A stretch of DNA of 10,731 nucleotides from Stenotrophomonas maltophilia (GTDB lineage: Bacteria; Pseudomonadota; Gammaproteobacteria; Xanthomonadales; Xanthomonadaceae), in NCBI GenBank assembly GCA_002435595.1, contig DJBL01000096.1:1-10731 (forward strand), in the 5' to 3' direction. The translations under genes were made by a program, and so were the position numbers. This document shows positions 1 through 8,167 of the stretch, piece after piece (position 1 is the first letter of the stretch; each line of letters opens with the position of its first letter). The notes beneath the pieces are model-generated. The model saw only the letters and a list, made by a program, of their open reading frames with translations, ran no database searches and was not told where the DNA came from.

Positions 1-46
1 GCGCTTCGTTCGGGCACCGCGCTATCCACGCGTGGCGTGGATCTAC
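1..46 (-). repeat. SMAG-type palindromic repeat, copy 1
   Basis: An 8-bp stem (ATCCACGC, loop GTG, GCGTGGAT) at 24-42 is followed by CTAC at 43-46, so the unit begins with GTAG when read on the minus strand. Positions 1-46 match 143-188 at every base except the third. In the second copy an opposed unit sits immediately to the left; its equivalent here would lie outside the window. GTAG-headed hairpins are the hallmark of Stenotrophomonas SMAG elements, which are REP-like sequences. Assignment to that family is from recognition, not a search. Confidence 0.8.
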
Positions 47-119
47 GCAGGCTTGGCCGTGCCGATGGGCCGCGGCTGCACGTCGATTTTCTTGCGGCGG
101 CGTGCCGGATTGGGAACTC

Positions 120-188
120 GTAGATCCACGCCATGCGTGGATGCTCTTCGTTCGGGCACCGCGCTATCCACGCGTGGCGTGGATCTAC
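120..188. repeat. SMAG-type repeat dimer, two opposed units
   Basis: Two hairpins face each other. The left unit starts with GTAG at 120-123 and has stem ATCCACGC/GCGTGGAT at 124-142 with loop CAT. The right unit has the same stem at 166-184 with loop GTG and ends with CTAC at 185-188. A 23-bp spacer separates them. This is the head-to-head doublet arrangement seen in REP-family repeats. The right CTAC supplies the stop codon of the response regulator gene on the minus strand (bases 187-185 read TAG). The right unit and spacer repeat the sequence at 1-46. Confidence 0.85.
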
Positions 189-850
189 TCTTCTTCCGGC
201 GGCAGCACGATCTGTTCGTCGTCGATGGCGAGCTTGCCGGCCATCAGTACGGCCTGGGTGCGGTTGGTGACGCCCAGCTTGCGCAGGATCGCGGTGACGT
301 GGGCCTTGATCGTGGCTTCGGATACGTTGAGGTCGTACGCGATCTGCTTGTTGAGCCGGCCGGCGCCGAGCATCTGCAGTACGCGGAACTGTTGTGGGGT
401 GAGCTCGCGCAGGCGCTGGCCGATTTCGCGTTCCTCGCGCCCGGTCGGCGGCACGTTGTGTGCCTCCGGCGGGGCCCAGGTCTCGCCATCGAGGATGGCG
501 CCCAGGGCGTGGCCGATGGTGTCCGAATCGGCTGATTTGGGAATGAAGCCGAACGCACCGTGGTCCAGCGCACGCCGCATCACCGTGGGCTCCTCGCGCG
601 CGGACACCACCACCACCGGCAGTTGCGGATGCAGCGCCCGCATGTGCACCAGCGCATTGAAGCCCTGCGCGCCGGGCATGTTGAGGTCCATCAGGACCAG
701 ATCGGCGTCGGTGTGCTGGTCGGCCAGCTGGTACAGCGCTTCCACGCTGTCGGCTTCATACAGTTGCACGCCGGGAATGACACGTTGCACGGCCCCGCGA
801 AGGGCTTCGCGGAACAGCGGGTGGTCGTCGGCAATCAGGAGGGTAGGCAT
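185..850 (-). CDS. NarL/LuxR-family response regulator, CrbR/ErdR-like
   Basis: A cytoplasmic two-component response regulator of 221 residues, the usual length for the NarL/FixJ family. The receiver domain fills about residues 1-120, with acidic pair D8-D9, probable phosphorylation site D55 (in LMDLNMPG) and conserved K105. A linker of about 25 residues leads to a LuxR-type helix-turn-helix at about 149-205 (LTPQQFRVLQ to RTQAVLMAGK). The receiver resembles CrbR/ErdR, the regulators that activate acetyl-CoA synthetase genes in Vibrio and Pseudomonas, and the gene lies just downstream of acs on the same strand, which supports that reading. No histidine kinase is in the window; the known partner of CrbR is CrbS, a transporter-kinase hybrid. 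No Shine-Dalgarno precedes ATG (the six bases before it are TCCCCC), so translation could start on a leaderless message. The TAG stop lies in the GTAG of a SMAG repeat. Family call is firm; orthology to CrbR is inference. Confidence 0.93.
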   Translation of the reverse strand: MPTLLIADDHPLFREALRGAVQRVIPGVQLYEADSVEALYQLADQHTDADLVLMDLNMPGAQGFNALVHMRALHPQLPVVVVSAREEPTVMRRALDHGAFGFIPKSADSDTIGHALGAILDGETWAPPEAHNVPPTGREEREIGQRLRELTPQQFRVLQMLGAGRLNKQIAYDLNVSEATIKAHVTAILRKLGVTNRTQAVLMAGKLAIDDEQIVLPPEEE

Positions 851-912
851 GGGGGATAGCTAACCAGAGGGGGCGGGCAGGTACCGTGATCGTGCGCAGG
901 ACTACGTTCCAA

Positions 913-944
913 TGATGACCCGCGTCCCTCCACGCGGGTCATCA
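913..944 (-). terminator. 13-bp perfect hairpin between acs and the regulator gene
   Basis: TGATGACCCGCGT at 913-925 pairs exactly with ACGCGGGTCATCA at 932-944 around a 6-base loop. It lies 35 bp past the acs stop codon and 62 bp before the regulator start. On the minus strand only two T residues follow the stem, so a classical U-tract is missing. It could end or attenuate acs transcription, stabilise the mRNA 3' end, or be an operator for the regulator gene. The hairpin itself is certain; its role is not. Confidence 0.55.
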
Positions 945-979
945 CGGGGCGCTTCCTGCGCCGCATCATCGGAAGCGTT

Positions 980-2923
<1,944 letters not shown>

Positions 2924-2963
2924 GGCACCCTCACTTGCACTCGGACTTGGGTTGTGCGATCGC

Positions 2964-2969
2964 AGCATA
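2964..2969 (-). promoter_or_regulatory. possible acs -10 box
   Basis: TATGCT on the minus strand fits the TAnnnT pattern of sigma-70-type -10 elements and would place transcription start about 34 nt before the acs ATG. No convincing -35 lies 16-18 bp upstream (the hexamer there is ACTGAG), which would suit an activator-dependent promoter. This is a weak call from pattern alone. Confidence 0.25.
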
Positions 2970-3161
2970 ACCCGCGACCCTTCCCCCTCAGTTTGCCGCA
3001 TCCACCCCCCGGCGCGCTGCCTGGGTGGTTAGACCTTGGTCGAACGCGGTGGCATGCGACGGTGGGGTCTGCGGGCGGGTGTATCGAGAAACGAGGGCAT
3101 CCGCCGCGGGAGGCTGGGGCAGGGTTGTCCGCTGGTGGGCATGGGGGTGGGGGCGAAACGC

Positions 3162-3186
3162 GTACCGACCAGCGGTCGGTACCTAC
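3162..3186 (-). repeat. SMAG-type hairpin upstream of the porin gene
   Basis: GTACCGACC (3162-3170), loop AGC and GGTCGGTAC (3174-3182) form a perfect 9-bp stem, followed directly by CTAC at 3183-3186. On the minus strand it reads GTAG then hairpin, as in other SMAG units. It belongs to the CGACC/GGTCG stem subtype, like the units at 4787, 4834 and 8127. Confidence 0.75.
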
Positions 3187-3351
3187 CCAGGTGCCTGCGG
3201 CACCTGCCGTCCGCCGCTGGCGTCCGGGTCGTGCCCGTCCACCGGGCGCGTACGACTAATGGCCAATAGCCGCTGCTGGCAGCGCAGCCGCACTGTCGGC
3301 TCGACCGTGCACAGCGCGGCGTTCGCATTGCCACCCGGGAGAGAGGGCAAC

Positions 3352-4779
3352 ATGAGCCACCATTTACTGAAGACGACACGCCGGCCGTTGGCCGCCGCCC
3401 TGTTCGTTGCATTGCTTGCGCCAGGCATGGCGTTCGCCGATACCGCCAAAGAGAAGGCGCTGGAAGCACGCATCGCCGAGCTGGAGCGCCAGGTGCAGAT
3501 GCTGGTCAACACCAGCCAGCAGCAACAGACCCAGATCAGCCAGACCCAGACCGAGGTCAGCGCGGTCAAGACCGTGCAGGCCCAGCAGCCGCTGGCCGCG
3601 CAGGTGCCGGCCGGCAAGCAGCCGATCCAGGTCACCACCATCACCCCGGGCGCCGCGCCGGGCACCACGGTCAAGATCGGTGGCTTCATCAAGGCCGATT
3701 TCCTGGCCACCCAGACCGGTGATGGCCAGCTGGCCGACGACGCCACCGGCCGCGCGCTGTACCTGCCGGGCCAGACCCCGGTGGCCGGTGCCGGTGGCAG
3801 TGGCGAGCGCTCGGACGTGGATTACAACGCCCACGCCAAGTTCTCGCGCTTCAACCTGGGCATCGACAACGTCAGCGACGCCGGCAACAAGGCCGGTGCG
3901 TTCTTCGAGATGGATTTCTTCGGCAACTCGCTCGGCAACCAGACCGCCACCAATACCTACGGGGTGACCCTGCGCCACGCCTACATGTATTGGAACAACT
4001 GGCTGGCCGGCCAGACCTGGTCCAACTTCATGGATGCAGCCTCGCTGCCGGAAGCGGCCGACTTCGTCGGTCCCACCGACGGCGTGCTGTTCGTGCGCCA
4101 GGCGCAGATCCGCTACACCCAGGGCGGCTTCAGCGTCGCACTGGAAAACCCGGAGACCACCGTGCTCACCGGCACCCGCAACCCGGTCACCGGGGCGTGG
4201 ACCAACGCGGCCAGCAACTCCGATCGCGGTGCGCTGCCCGACCTCACCCTGCGTTACGGCTGGAAGGGCGACTGGGGCACCTTCGGGGTGGGCGCGGTGG
4301 TACGCCAGCTCAAGGTCGACAACCAGGCCACCGGCGTGGATGCGGACAAGATCGGTGGCGGCCTGACCCTGGGCGGCAAGTGGGTGATGGGCAGCGCCGA
4401 TACCCTGCATTACCAGATCAGCGGCGGCGAAGGCATCGCCCGCTACGTGGGCCTGGGCGTCACCGCCGACACGGCCTATGACGTGGCCCGCGACGAACTC
4501 AACCCGACCGGCGTGCTGGCCGGCTACGTGGGCTGGCGCCACGCCTTCACCCCCAAGCTGCGTACCAACCTGATCTACGCGCGCAGCGACTATGACAACG
4601 ACGGCAGCCTGGGCCCGCTGGTCACCAAGAGCGTGCAGAGCATCCGCGGCAACATCTTCTACACGCCGATGCCCAAGGTCGATATCGGTGCCGAGTACAT
4701 GTACGGCGTGCGCGAGATCGAGGACGGGCGCAAGGGCGACATCAACCGCCTGCAGTTCACCACCAAGTACAGCTTCTAA
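3352..4779 (+). CDS. DcaP-like trimeric outer-membrane porin
   Basis: Predicted outer-membrane channel for small anionic solutes, 475 residues. Residues 1-29 form a signal peptide (basic start, hydrophobic core, cleavage likely after AFA). Residues about 32-75 look like a coiled coil (heptad-rich ELERQVQMLV, then a glutamine-rich stretch), typical of the periplasmic N-terminus of DcaP-type porins. The barrel begins near VKIGGFIKADF (about 107) and shows alternating strands such as RFNLGIDNV, AYMYWNNWLAGQTWS and VALENPET. The chain ends in phenylalanine (TTKYSF), the usual barrel-assembly signal. The ATG at 3352 follows GGGAGAGAGGG and yields the signal peptide; the longer frame does not. It is 93 bp upstream of a co-directional inner-membrane transporter and divergent from acs, so both may import the same carboxylate. 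DcaP of Acinetobacter is linked to dicarboxylates; the substrate here is unknown. Confidence 0.85.
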   Translation: MSHHLLKTTRRPLAAALFVALLAPGMAFADTAKEKALEARIAELERQVQMLVNTSQQQQTQISQTQTEVSAVKTVQAQQPLAAQVPAGKQPIQVTTITPGAAPGTTVKIGGFIKADFLATQTGDGQLADDATGRALYLPGQTPVAGAGGSGERSDVDYNAHAKFSRFNLGIDNVSDAGNKAGAFFEMDFFGNSLGNQTATNTYGVTLRHAYMYWNNWLAGQTWSNFMDAASLPEAADFVGPTDGVLFVRQAQIRYTQGGFSVALENPETTVLTGTRNPVTGAWTNAASNSDRGALPDLTLRYGWKGDWGTFGVGAVVRQLKVDNQATGVDADKIGGGLTLGGKWVMGSADTLHYQISGGEGIARYVGLGVTADTAYDVARDELNPTGVLAGYVGWRHAFTPKLRTNLIYARSDYDNDGSLGPLVTKSVQSIRGNIFYTPMPKVDIGAEYMYGVREIEDGRKGDINRLQFTTKYSF

Positions 4780-4786
4780 AAAATGC

Positions 4787-4807
4787 GTGCCGACCCACGG
4801 TCGGCAC
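4787..4807. repeat. SMAG-like hairpin 1 between porin and transporter genes
   Basis: GTGCCGACC, loop CAC and GGTCGGCAC form a perfect 9-bp stem 7 bases after the porin stop codon. No clear GTAG or CTAC end is present, so this unit is degenerate. It forms a pair with the hairpin at 4834-4852. It lacks a T-run, so it is more likely an mRNA 3'-end stabiliser or attenuator than a full terminator. Confidence 0.7.
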
Positions 4808-4833
4808 CGACAAGAAACCACCAACACTGCGAT

Positions 4834-4856
4834 TGCCGACCCAGGGTCGGCACTAC
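4834..4856 (-). repeat. SMAG-type hairpin 2 between porin and transporter genes
   Basis: TGCCGACC, loop CAG and GGTCGGCA form an 8-bp stem that ends in CTAC (4853-4856). It is almost the same sequence as the hairpin at 4787-4807, 26 bp away. It ends one base before the Shine-Dalgarno of the transporter gene, so folding of this stem in the mRNA could affect access to that site. Confidence 0.75.
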
Positions 4857-4857
4857 C

Positions 4858-4863
4858 GAGGGG
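4858..4863 (+). promoter_or_regulatory. ribosome binding site of the MHS transporter, decides its start
   Basis: GAGGGG lies 9 bases before the ATG at 4873 but directly abuts an in-frame ATG at 4864. The spacing therefore favours 4873. It begins right after the SMAG hairpin. Confidence 0.75.
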
Positions 4864-4872
4864 ATGCTTCCC

Positions 4873-6522
4873 ATGTCAACGACACCCGCACCAGCCACCC
4901 TTACCCAGGGACACAAGAAGGTCATCTTCGCGTCCAGCCTGGGCACCGTCTTCGAGTGGTACGACTTCTTCCTGTACGGCTCGCTGGCGGCGATCATCGC
5001 CAAGCAGTTCTTCAGTGGCGTCAACGAAACCACGGGCATGATCTTCGCCCTGCTGGCCTTCGCCGCCGGCTTCTTCGTGCGTCCGTTCGGCGCGGCCTTC
5101 TTCGGCAGCCTGGGCGACCGCATCGGTCGCAAGTACACCTTCCTGGTCACGATCCTGATCATGGGCATCTCGACCTTCCTGGTCGGCGTGCTGCCCAACT
5201 ACGCCTCGATCGGTTTCACCGCCCCGGTGATCCTGATCATCCTGCGCCTGGCCCAGGGCCTGGCGATGGGCGGCGAGTACGGTGGCGCGGCCACCTACGT
5301 GGCCGAGCATGCACCGGCGGACAAGCGTGGCCTGTACACCAGCTTCATCCAGTGCACCGCGACGCTGGGCCTGTTCATGTCGCTGCTGATCATCCTGGCC
5401 TGCCGCTACTTCCTGGGCAACGAAGCCTTTGAAGCCTGGGGCTGGCGCATTCCGTTCCTGGTCTCCATCGTGCTGCTGGGCGTGTCGGTATGGATCCGCC
5501 TGCAGCTGAGCGAGTCGCCGCTGTTCCAGCAGATGAAGGCCGAAGGCAAGGGCTCCAAGACCCCGTTCCGTGACAGCCTCAAGGACGGCAACCTCAAGCT
5601 GATGCTGCTGGTCCTGCTGGGTGCCGCGGCCGGCCAGGCCGTGGTCTGGTACGGCGGCCAGTTCTACGCACTGTTCTTCCTGAGCAGCATGCTCAAGGTC
5701 GATGCCACCACGTCCTACCTGCTGATCGCCGCGGCGCTGGCACTGGGCGTGCCGTTCTTCATCTTCTTCGGCTGGCTGTCCGACCGTATCGGTCGCAAGA
5801 AGATCATCCTGGCCGGCTGCCTGCTGGCCGCCATCACCTACATCCCGATCTTCAAGGGCCTGACCCACTTCGCCAACCCGGCCATCGAAGAAGCCCGCAC
5901 CAACTCGCCGGCGCTGGTCGTGGCCGATCCGAACACCTGCTCGTTCCAGTTCGATCCGGTCGGCATGCGCAAGTTCACCAGCTCCTGCGACGTGGCCACC
6001 GCCGCGCTGACCAAGGCCGGCGTGCCGTATGAAGTGAAGCCTGCCGCCGCCGGTACCCTGGCGATCGTCAACGTGGGCAGCGCCAGCGTCACCTCCTACG
6101 AGGCCGCCGGACTGACCAAGGAAGAGGGCAAGGCCAAGGCCGATGCATTCGGTGCCGAGCTCAAGACCGCCCTGACCACCGCCGGCTACCCGGCCAAGGC
6201 CGACAACGCACGCGTCAACATCCCCGGCACGATCTTCATGCTGTGGCTGCTGGTGCTGTACGTGACCATGGTCTACGGCCCGATCGCCGCCTATCTGGTC
6301 GAGCTGTTCCCGACCCGCATCCGCTACACCTCGATGTCGCTGCCGTACCACATCGGCAACGGTTGGTTCGGTGGCTTCCTGCCGGCGATTTCCTTCGCGC
6401 TGGTGGCCGGCACCGGCAACCTCTACTACGGCCTGTGGTACCCGATCATCATCGCCCTGATGACGGTCGTGGTGGGCGGCCTGTTCCTGCGCGAAACGCG
6501 CGGGGTGGACATCACCAAGTAA
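4873..6522 (+). CDS. MHS-family MFS transporter with large periplasmic insertion
   Basis: Inner-membrane major facilitator of the metabolite:H+ symporter group (relatives KgtP, ShiA, ProP), 549 residues. Family marks: FEWYDFFLYG in helix 1 (about 27-36), GDRIGRK in loop 2-3 (81-87), RLAQG...GGEYGG (125-138), and the repeat motif SDRIGRKK in loop 8-9 (303-310). Twelve helices are visible. Between helices 9 and 10, residues about 331-452 form a hydrophilic insertion with two cysteines (C356, C372); because loop 8-9 is cytoplasmic, this insertion faces the periplasm. KgtP-like members are about 430 residues, and the insertion accounts for the extra length. The start at 4873 is set by GAGGGG 9 bases upstream. 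It lies 93 bp after the porin gene on the same strand, probably in one operon, and ends before a strong terminator. Acetate or a related carboxylate is the likely substrate by context only. Confidence 0.92.
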   Translation: MSTTPAPATLTQGHKKVIFASSLGTVFEWYDFFLYGSLAAIIAKQFFSGVNETTGMIFALLAFAAGFFVRPFGAAFFGSLGDRIGRKYTFLVTILIMGISTFLVGVLPNYASIGFTAPVILIILRLAQGLAMGGEYGGAATYVAEHAPADKRGLYTSFIQCTATLGLFMSLLIILACRYFLGNEAFEAWGWRIPFLVSIVLLGVSVWIRLQLSESPLFQQMKAEGKGSKTPFRDSLKDGNLKLMLLVLLGAAAGQAVVWYGGQFYALFFLSSMLKVDATTSYLLIAAALALGVPFFIFFGWLSDRIGRKKIILAGCLLAAITYIPIFKGLTHFANPAIEEARTNSPALVVADPNTCSFQFDPVGMRKFTSSCDVATAALTKAGVPYEVKPAAAGTLAIVNVGSASVTSYEAAGLTKEEGKAKADAFGAELKTALTTAGYPAKADNARVNIPGTIFMLWLLVLYVTMVYGPIAAYLVELFPTRIRYTSMSLPYHIGNGWFGGFLPAISFALVAGTGNLYYGLWYPIIIALMTVVVGGLFLRETRGVDITK

Positions 6523-6545
6523 CGGTGCGCCACGCGGTATGAAAA

Positions 6546-6579
6546 AGAAGGGCCGCGATGCGAATCGCGGCCCTTTCTT
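6546..6579 (+). terminator. rho-independent terminator after the MHS transporter
   Basis: AAGGGCCGCGAT (6548-6559) pairs perfectly with ATCGCGGCCCTT (6564-6575) around loop GCGA, with an A-rich left flank and TTTCTT on the right. It lies 26 bp past the transporter stop and closes the porin-transporter unit, separating it from the ALDH gene. The A-rich left flank could let it act in both directions. Confidence 0.85.
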
Positions 6580-6637
6580 GTTCCGGTCGTTCCGACCGCT
6601 GGCCGGCTCTCCATGCGCTTTCGGAGACACGTGCGAG

Positions 6638-6662
6638 GTAGCCGGCCAGCGGCCGGCACTAC
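6638..6662. repeat. SMAG-type hairpin upstream of the ALDH gene
   Basis: GCCGGCC (6641-6647), loop AGC and GGCCGGC (6651-6657) form the core stem; GTAG at 6638-6641 opens and CTAC at 6659-6662 closes the unit. It is of the GCCGG/CCGGC subtype. A shorter hairpin, CGGTCG-TTC-CGACCG at 6584-6598, followed by GGCCGG, may be a decayed second unit. The element ends 29 bp before the ALDH -10 box. Confidence 0.8.
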
Positions 6663-6691
6663 CGGTGACACGCGCTCACGCAGCGTCCAGC

Positions 6692-6697
6692 TATAGT
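6692..6697 (+). promoter_or_regulatory. -10 box of a predicted leaderless ALDH promoter
   Basis: TATAGT matches TATAAT at five of six bases and ends 6 bases before ATG. Transcription would therefore begin at or next to the A of the start codon. No Shine-Dalgarno is present. A GTGACA at 6665-6670 is too far away (21 bp) to be a standard -35. Confidence 0.6.
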
Positions 6698-6703
6698 CGG
6701 CCC

Positions 6704-8119
6704 ATGAGCGACGCCCACACCGATCCCGCCACGCTGCCCGCGACCCTGCACACCCTGCGCACGGCCTGGCAGGCCAACCGCCCGTCGCTGGACCAGCGCC
6801 GCGACGACCTGCAGCGCCTGCGCGCAGCGTTGAAGGCACGCCTGCCGCAGATGGCCGACGCCATCTCGGCCGACTTCGGCCACCGCTCCCCCCACGAATC
6901 CATGATCGCCGACGGCATGACCGTGCTCGGCGAGATCGATCACCTGCTCAGGCATCTGCGGCGCTGGGCGCGCCCGCGCCGGGTCGGGGTGGGCTGGCGG
7001 TTCTGGCCGGCCCGGGCGCAGACCCGCGCGGTGCCGCTGGGCGTGGTCGGGGTGATCTCGCCGTGGAACTACCCGGTCAACCTGGCGCTGATTCCGCTGG
7101 CCACCGCCATCGCCGCCGGCAACCACGTCATCCTCAAGCCGTCCGAGCACACGCCGCGTACCAGCGCGTTCCTGCAGGCGCTGCTGGCCGAGGTGTTCCC
7201 CGCCGACCGCGTGGCGGTGGTGCAGGGCGATGGTGCGTTGGCCAGTGCGCTGGCCGGCTCGCCGCTGGACCATCTGGTGTTCACCGGCTCCACCGCCATC
7301 GGCCGCAAGGTGATGGCCGCCGCGGCCCGGCACCTTACCCCGCTGACCCTTGAGCTGGGTGGCAAGTCACCGGCCATCGTCTGCAGCGACTACCCGTTGG
7401 ACAAGGCCGCCGCACGCCTGGCTACCGGCAAGTGGTTCAACGCCGGCCAGACCTGCATCGCCCCGGATTACGTGCTCATCGATGGCGCCCGCCAGCGCGA
7501 GCTGGTGCAGCAGCTGCAGACCCAGGTGCGTGCACGCTATGGCGATTTCAGCGATGCCAGCGACTACACGCGGATCATCCACGACGGCCAGTACCAGCGC
7601 CTGCGCGGATACCTGGACCAGGCCCGGGCACGCGGCGTGCCGGTGATCGAGCTGGCCACGGTGGATCCCGAACGCGCCGCGCGCGAACGCCTGATCGTGC
7701 CGACCATCGTGCTTGACCCGCCGGCCGACCTGGACCTGATGCAGGAGGAGATCTTCGGCCCGATCCTGCCGGTCTGCGCGTATCCCAGCCTCGACGCGGC
7801 ACTGACCGAGGTGCAGGGCCGCGACCGGCCGCTGGCGCTCTACGTCTTCAGCGAGGACAACCGAACCGTCGAACGCGTGCTGGGGCAGGTGGTGGCCGGC
7901 GGTATCACCGTCAACGACACCCTGCTGCACTTTGCCATCAACGACCTGCCGTTCGGCGGCGTCGGCCCCAGCGGCATGGGCGCCTACCACGGCCGCGCCG
8001 GCTTCGATGGGCTGAGCAAGCAGCTGCCGATCCTGTGGCAGTCGCGCTGGGCGGCCAGCGACCTGCTCAAGCCGCCGTATTCGAAGATCGCCGGGATGCT
8101 CAAGGCGCTGGTGCGCTGA
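6704..8119 (+). CDS. aldehyde dehydrogenase, coniferyl-aldehyde-dehydrogenase type
   Basis: NAD(P)-dependent oxidation of an aldehyde to its acid in the cytoplasm. The 471 residues form a full ALDH fold of the short class-3-like group that includes coniferyl aldehyde dehydrogenase (CalB) of Pseudomonas. Key residues: N122 in SPWNYP, cofactor-binding K145 (LKPSE), FTGST (193-197), general base E217 in LELGGKSP, and catalytic C251 in FNAGQTCIAPDY; EEIFGPILP and PFGGVGPSGMG follow near the C-terminus. The hydrophobic C-terminal tail (LLKPPYSKIAGMLKAL) resembles that of class-3 enzymes. The start at 6704 is supported by a -10 box 6 bases upstream, implying a leaderless message; the longer frame runs back through a SMAG repeat and a terminator and is rejected. 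It stands alone, with no lignin or vanillate genes nearby, so a general role in detoxifying aromatic or aliphatic aldehydes is as likely as coniferyl aldehyde oxidation. Confidence 0.9.
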   Translation: MSDAHTDPATLPATLHTLRTAWQANRPSLDQRRDDLQRLRAALKARLPQMADAISADFGHRSPHESMIADGMTVLGEIDHLLRHLRRWARPRRVGVGWRFWPARAQTRAVPLGVVGVISPWNYPVNLALIPLATAIAAGNHVILKPSEHTPRTSAFLQALLAEVFPADRVAVVQGDGALASALAGSPLDHLVFTGSTAIGRKVMAAAARHLTPLTLELGGKSPAIVCSDYPLDKAAARLATGKWFNAGQTCIAPDYVLIDGARQRELVQQLQTQVRARYGDFSDASDYTRIIHDGQYQRLRGYLDQARARGVPVIELATVDPERAARERLIVPTIVLDPPADLDLMQEEIFGPILPVCAYPSLDAALTEVQGRDRPLALYVFSEDNRTVERVLGQVVAGGITVNDTLLHFAINDLPFGGVGPSGMGAYHGRAGFDGLSKQLPILWQSRWAASDLLKPPYSKIAGMLKALVR

Positions 8120-8126
8120 ACGGCGC

Positions 8127-8151
8127 CCAGCGACCCACGGTCGGTGGCTAC
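8127..8151 (-). repeat. SMAG-type hairpin in the xth promoter region
   Basis: CCAGCGACC (8127-8135), loop CAC and GGTCGGTGG (8139-8147) form a 9-bp stem with one mismatch, followed by CTAC (8148-8151). It begins 7 bases after the ALDH stop codon and ends 3 bases before the xth -10 box. It fills almost the whole 48-bp gap and covers where a -35 element would be. Confidence 0.75.
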
Positions 8152-8154
8152 CGG

Positions 8155-8160
8155 TAGAAT
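8155..8160 (+). promoter_or_regulatory. -10 box of a predicted leaderless xth promoter
   Basis: TAGAAT (five of six matches to TATAAT) ends 7 bases before the xth ATG, with only GGCGGCC between and no Shine-Dalgarno. Start of transcription would fall at or one base before the start codon. The -35 position lies inside the SMAG hairpin and shows no TTGACA-like hexamer. Confidence 0.55.
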
Positions 8161-8167
8161 GGCGGCC

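Larger units (their letters stand above)
2924..3351. other. 428-bp divergent regulatory region, acs / porin
   Basis: No gene is supported here. It must hold the promoters of both acs and the porin gene. Visible structure: a 10-bp palindrome TGCGATCGCA at 2955-2964 abutting a possible acs -10 box; a SMAG-type hairpin at 3162-3186; an 8-bp stem CAGGTGCC/GGCACCTG at 3188-3206; a 5-bp stem GCCCG/CGGGC at 3233-3247; and a palindrome CGCTGC-TG-GCAGCG at 3271-3284. GAGAGAGGG just before the porin ATG at 3352 is its ribosome binding site. Catabolite or CrbR-type operators could be here, but no known operator consensus was recognised. Confidence 0.6.

Noticed and set aside
1..188. Regularly spaced repeats considered as a CRISPR array
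   Set aside because: The units are in opposed orientation, only one spacing interval is seen, and they have SMAG GTAG hairpins; no cas gene is present.
2955..2964. TGCGATCGCA palindrome (HIP1-like core) near the acs -10 box
   Set aside because: Ten-base palindromes are expected several times per 10 kb; no second copy or known operator match supports a function.
3237..3249. GTCCACCGGGCGC recurring at 10712-10724
   Set aside because: A 13-bp shared word is about what chance allows in a GC-rich window of this size, and only the first copy forms a stem.
3277..3292. Sigma-54-like match (TGGCA...GCA with GG and GC at the right spacing) upstream of the porin gene
   Set aside because: The TT of the -12 element is CC here, and the match overlaps a local palindrome; GG-N10-GC is common by chance in DNA this GC-rich, and no enhancer-binding regulator is nearby.
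3364..4827. 487-codon minus-strand frame opposite the porin gene
   Set aside because: Same shadow composition and no recognisable domain; the opposite strand encodes a porin with signal peptide and terminal phenylalanine.
4876..6630. 584-codon minus-strand frame covering the whole transporter gene
   Set aside because: Glutamine/histidine/glycine-rich low-information protein; typical complement of a GC-rich coding sequence, with no motif.
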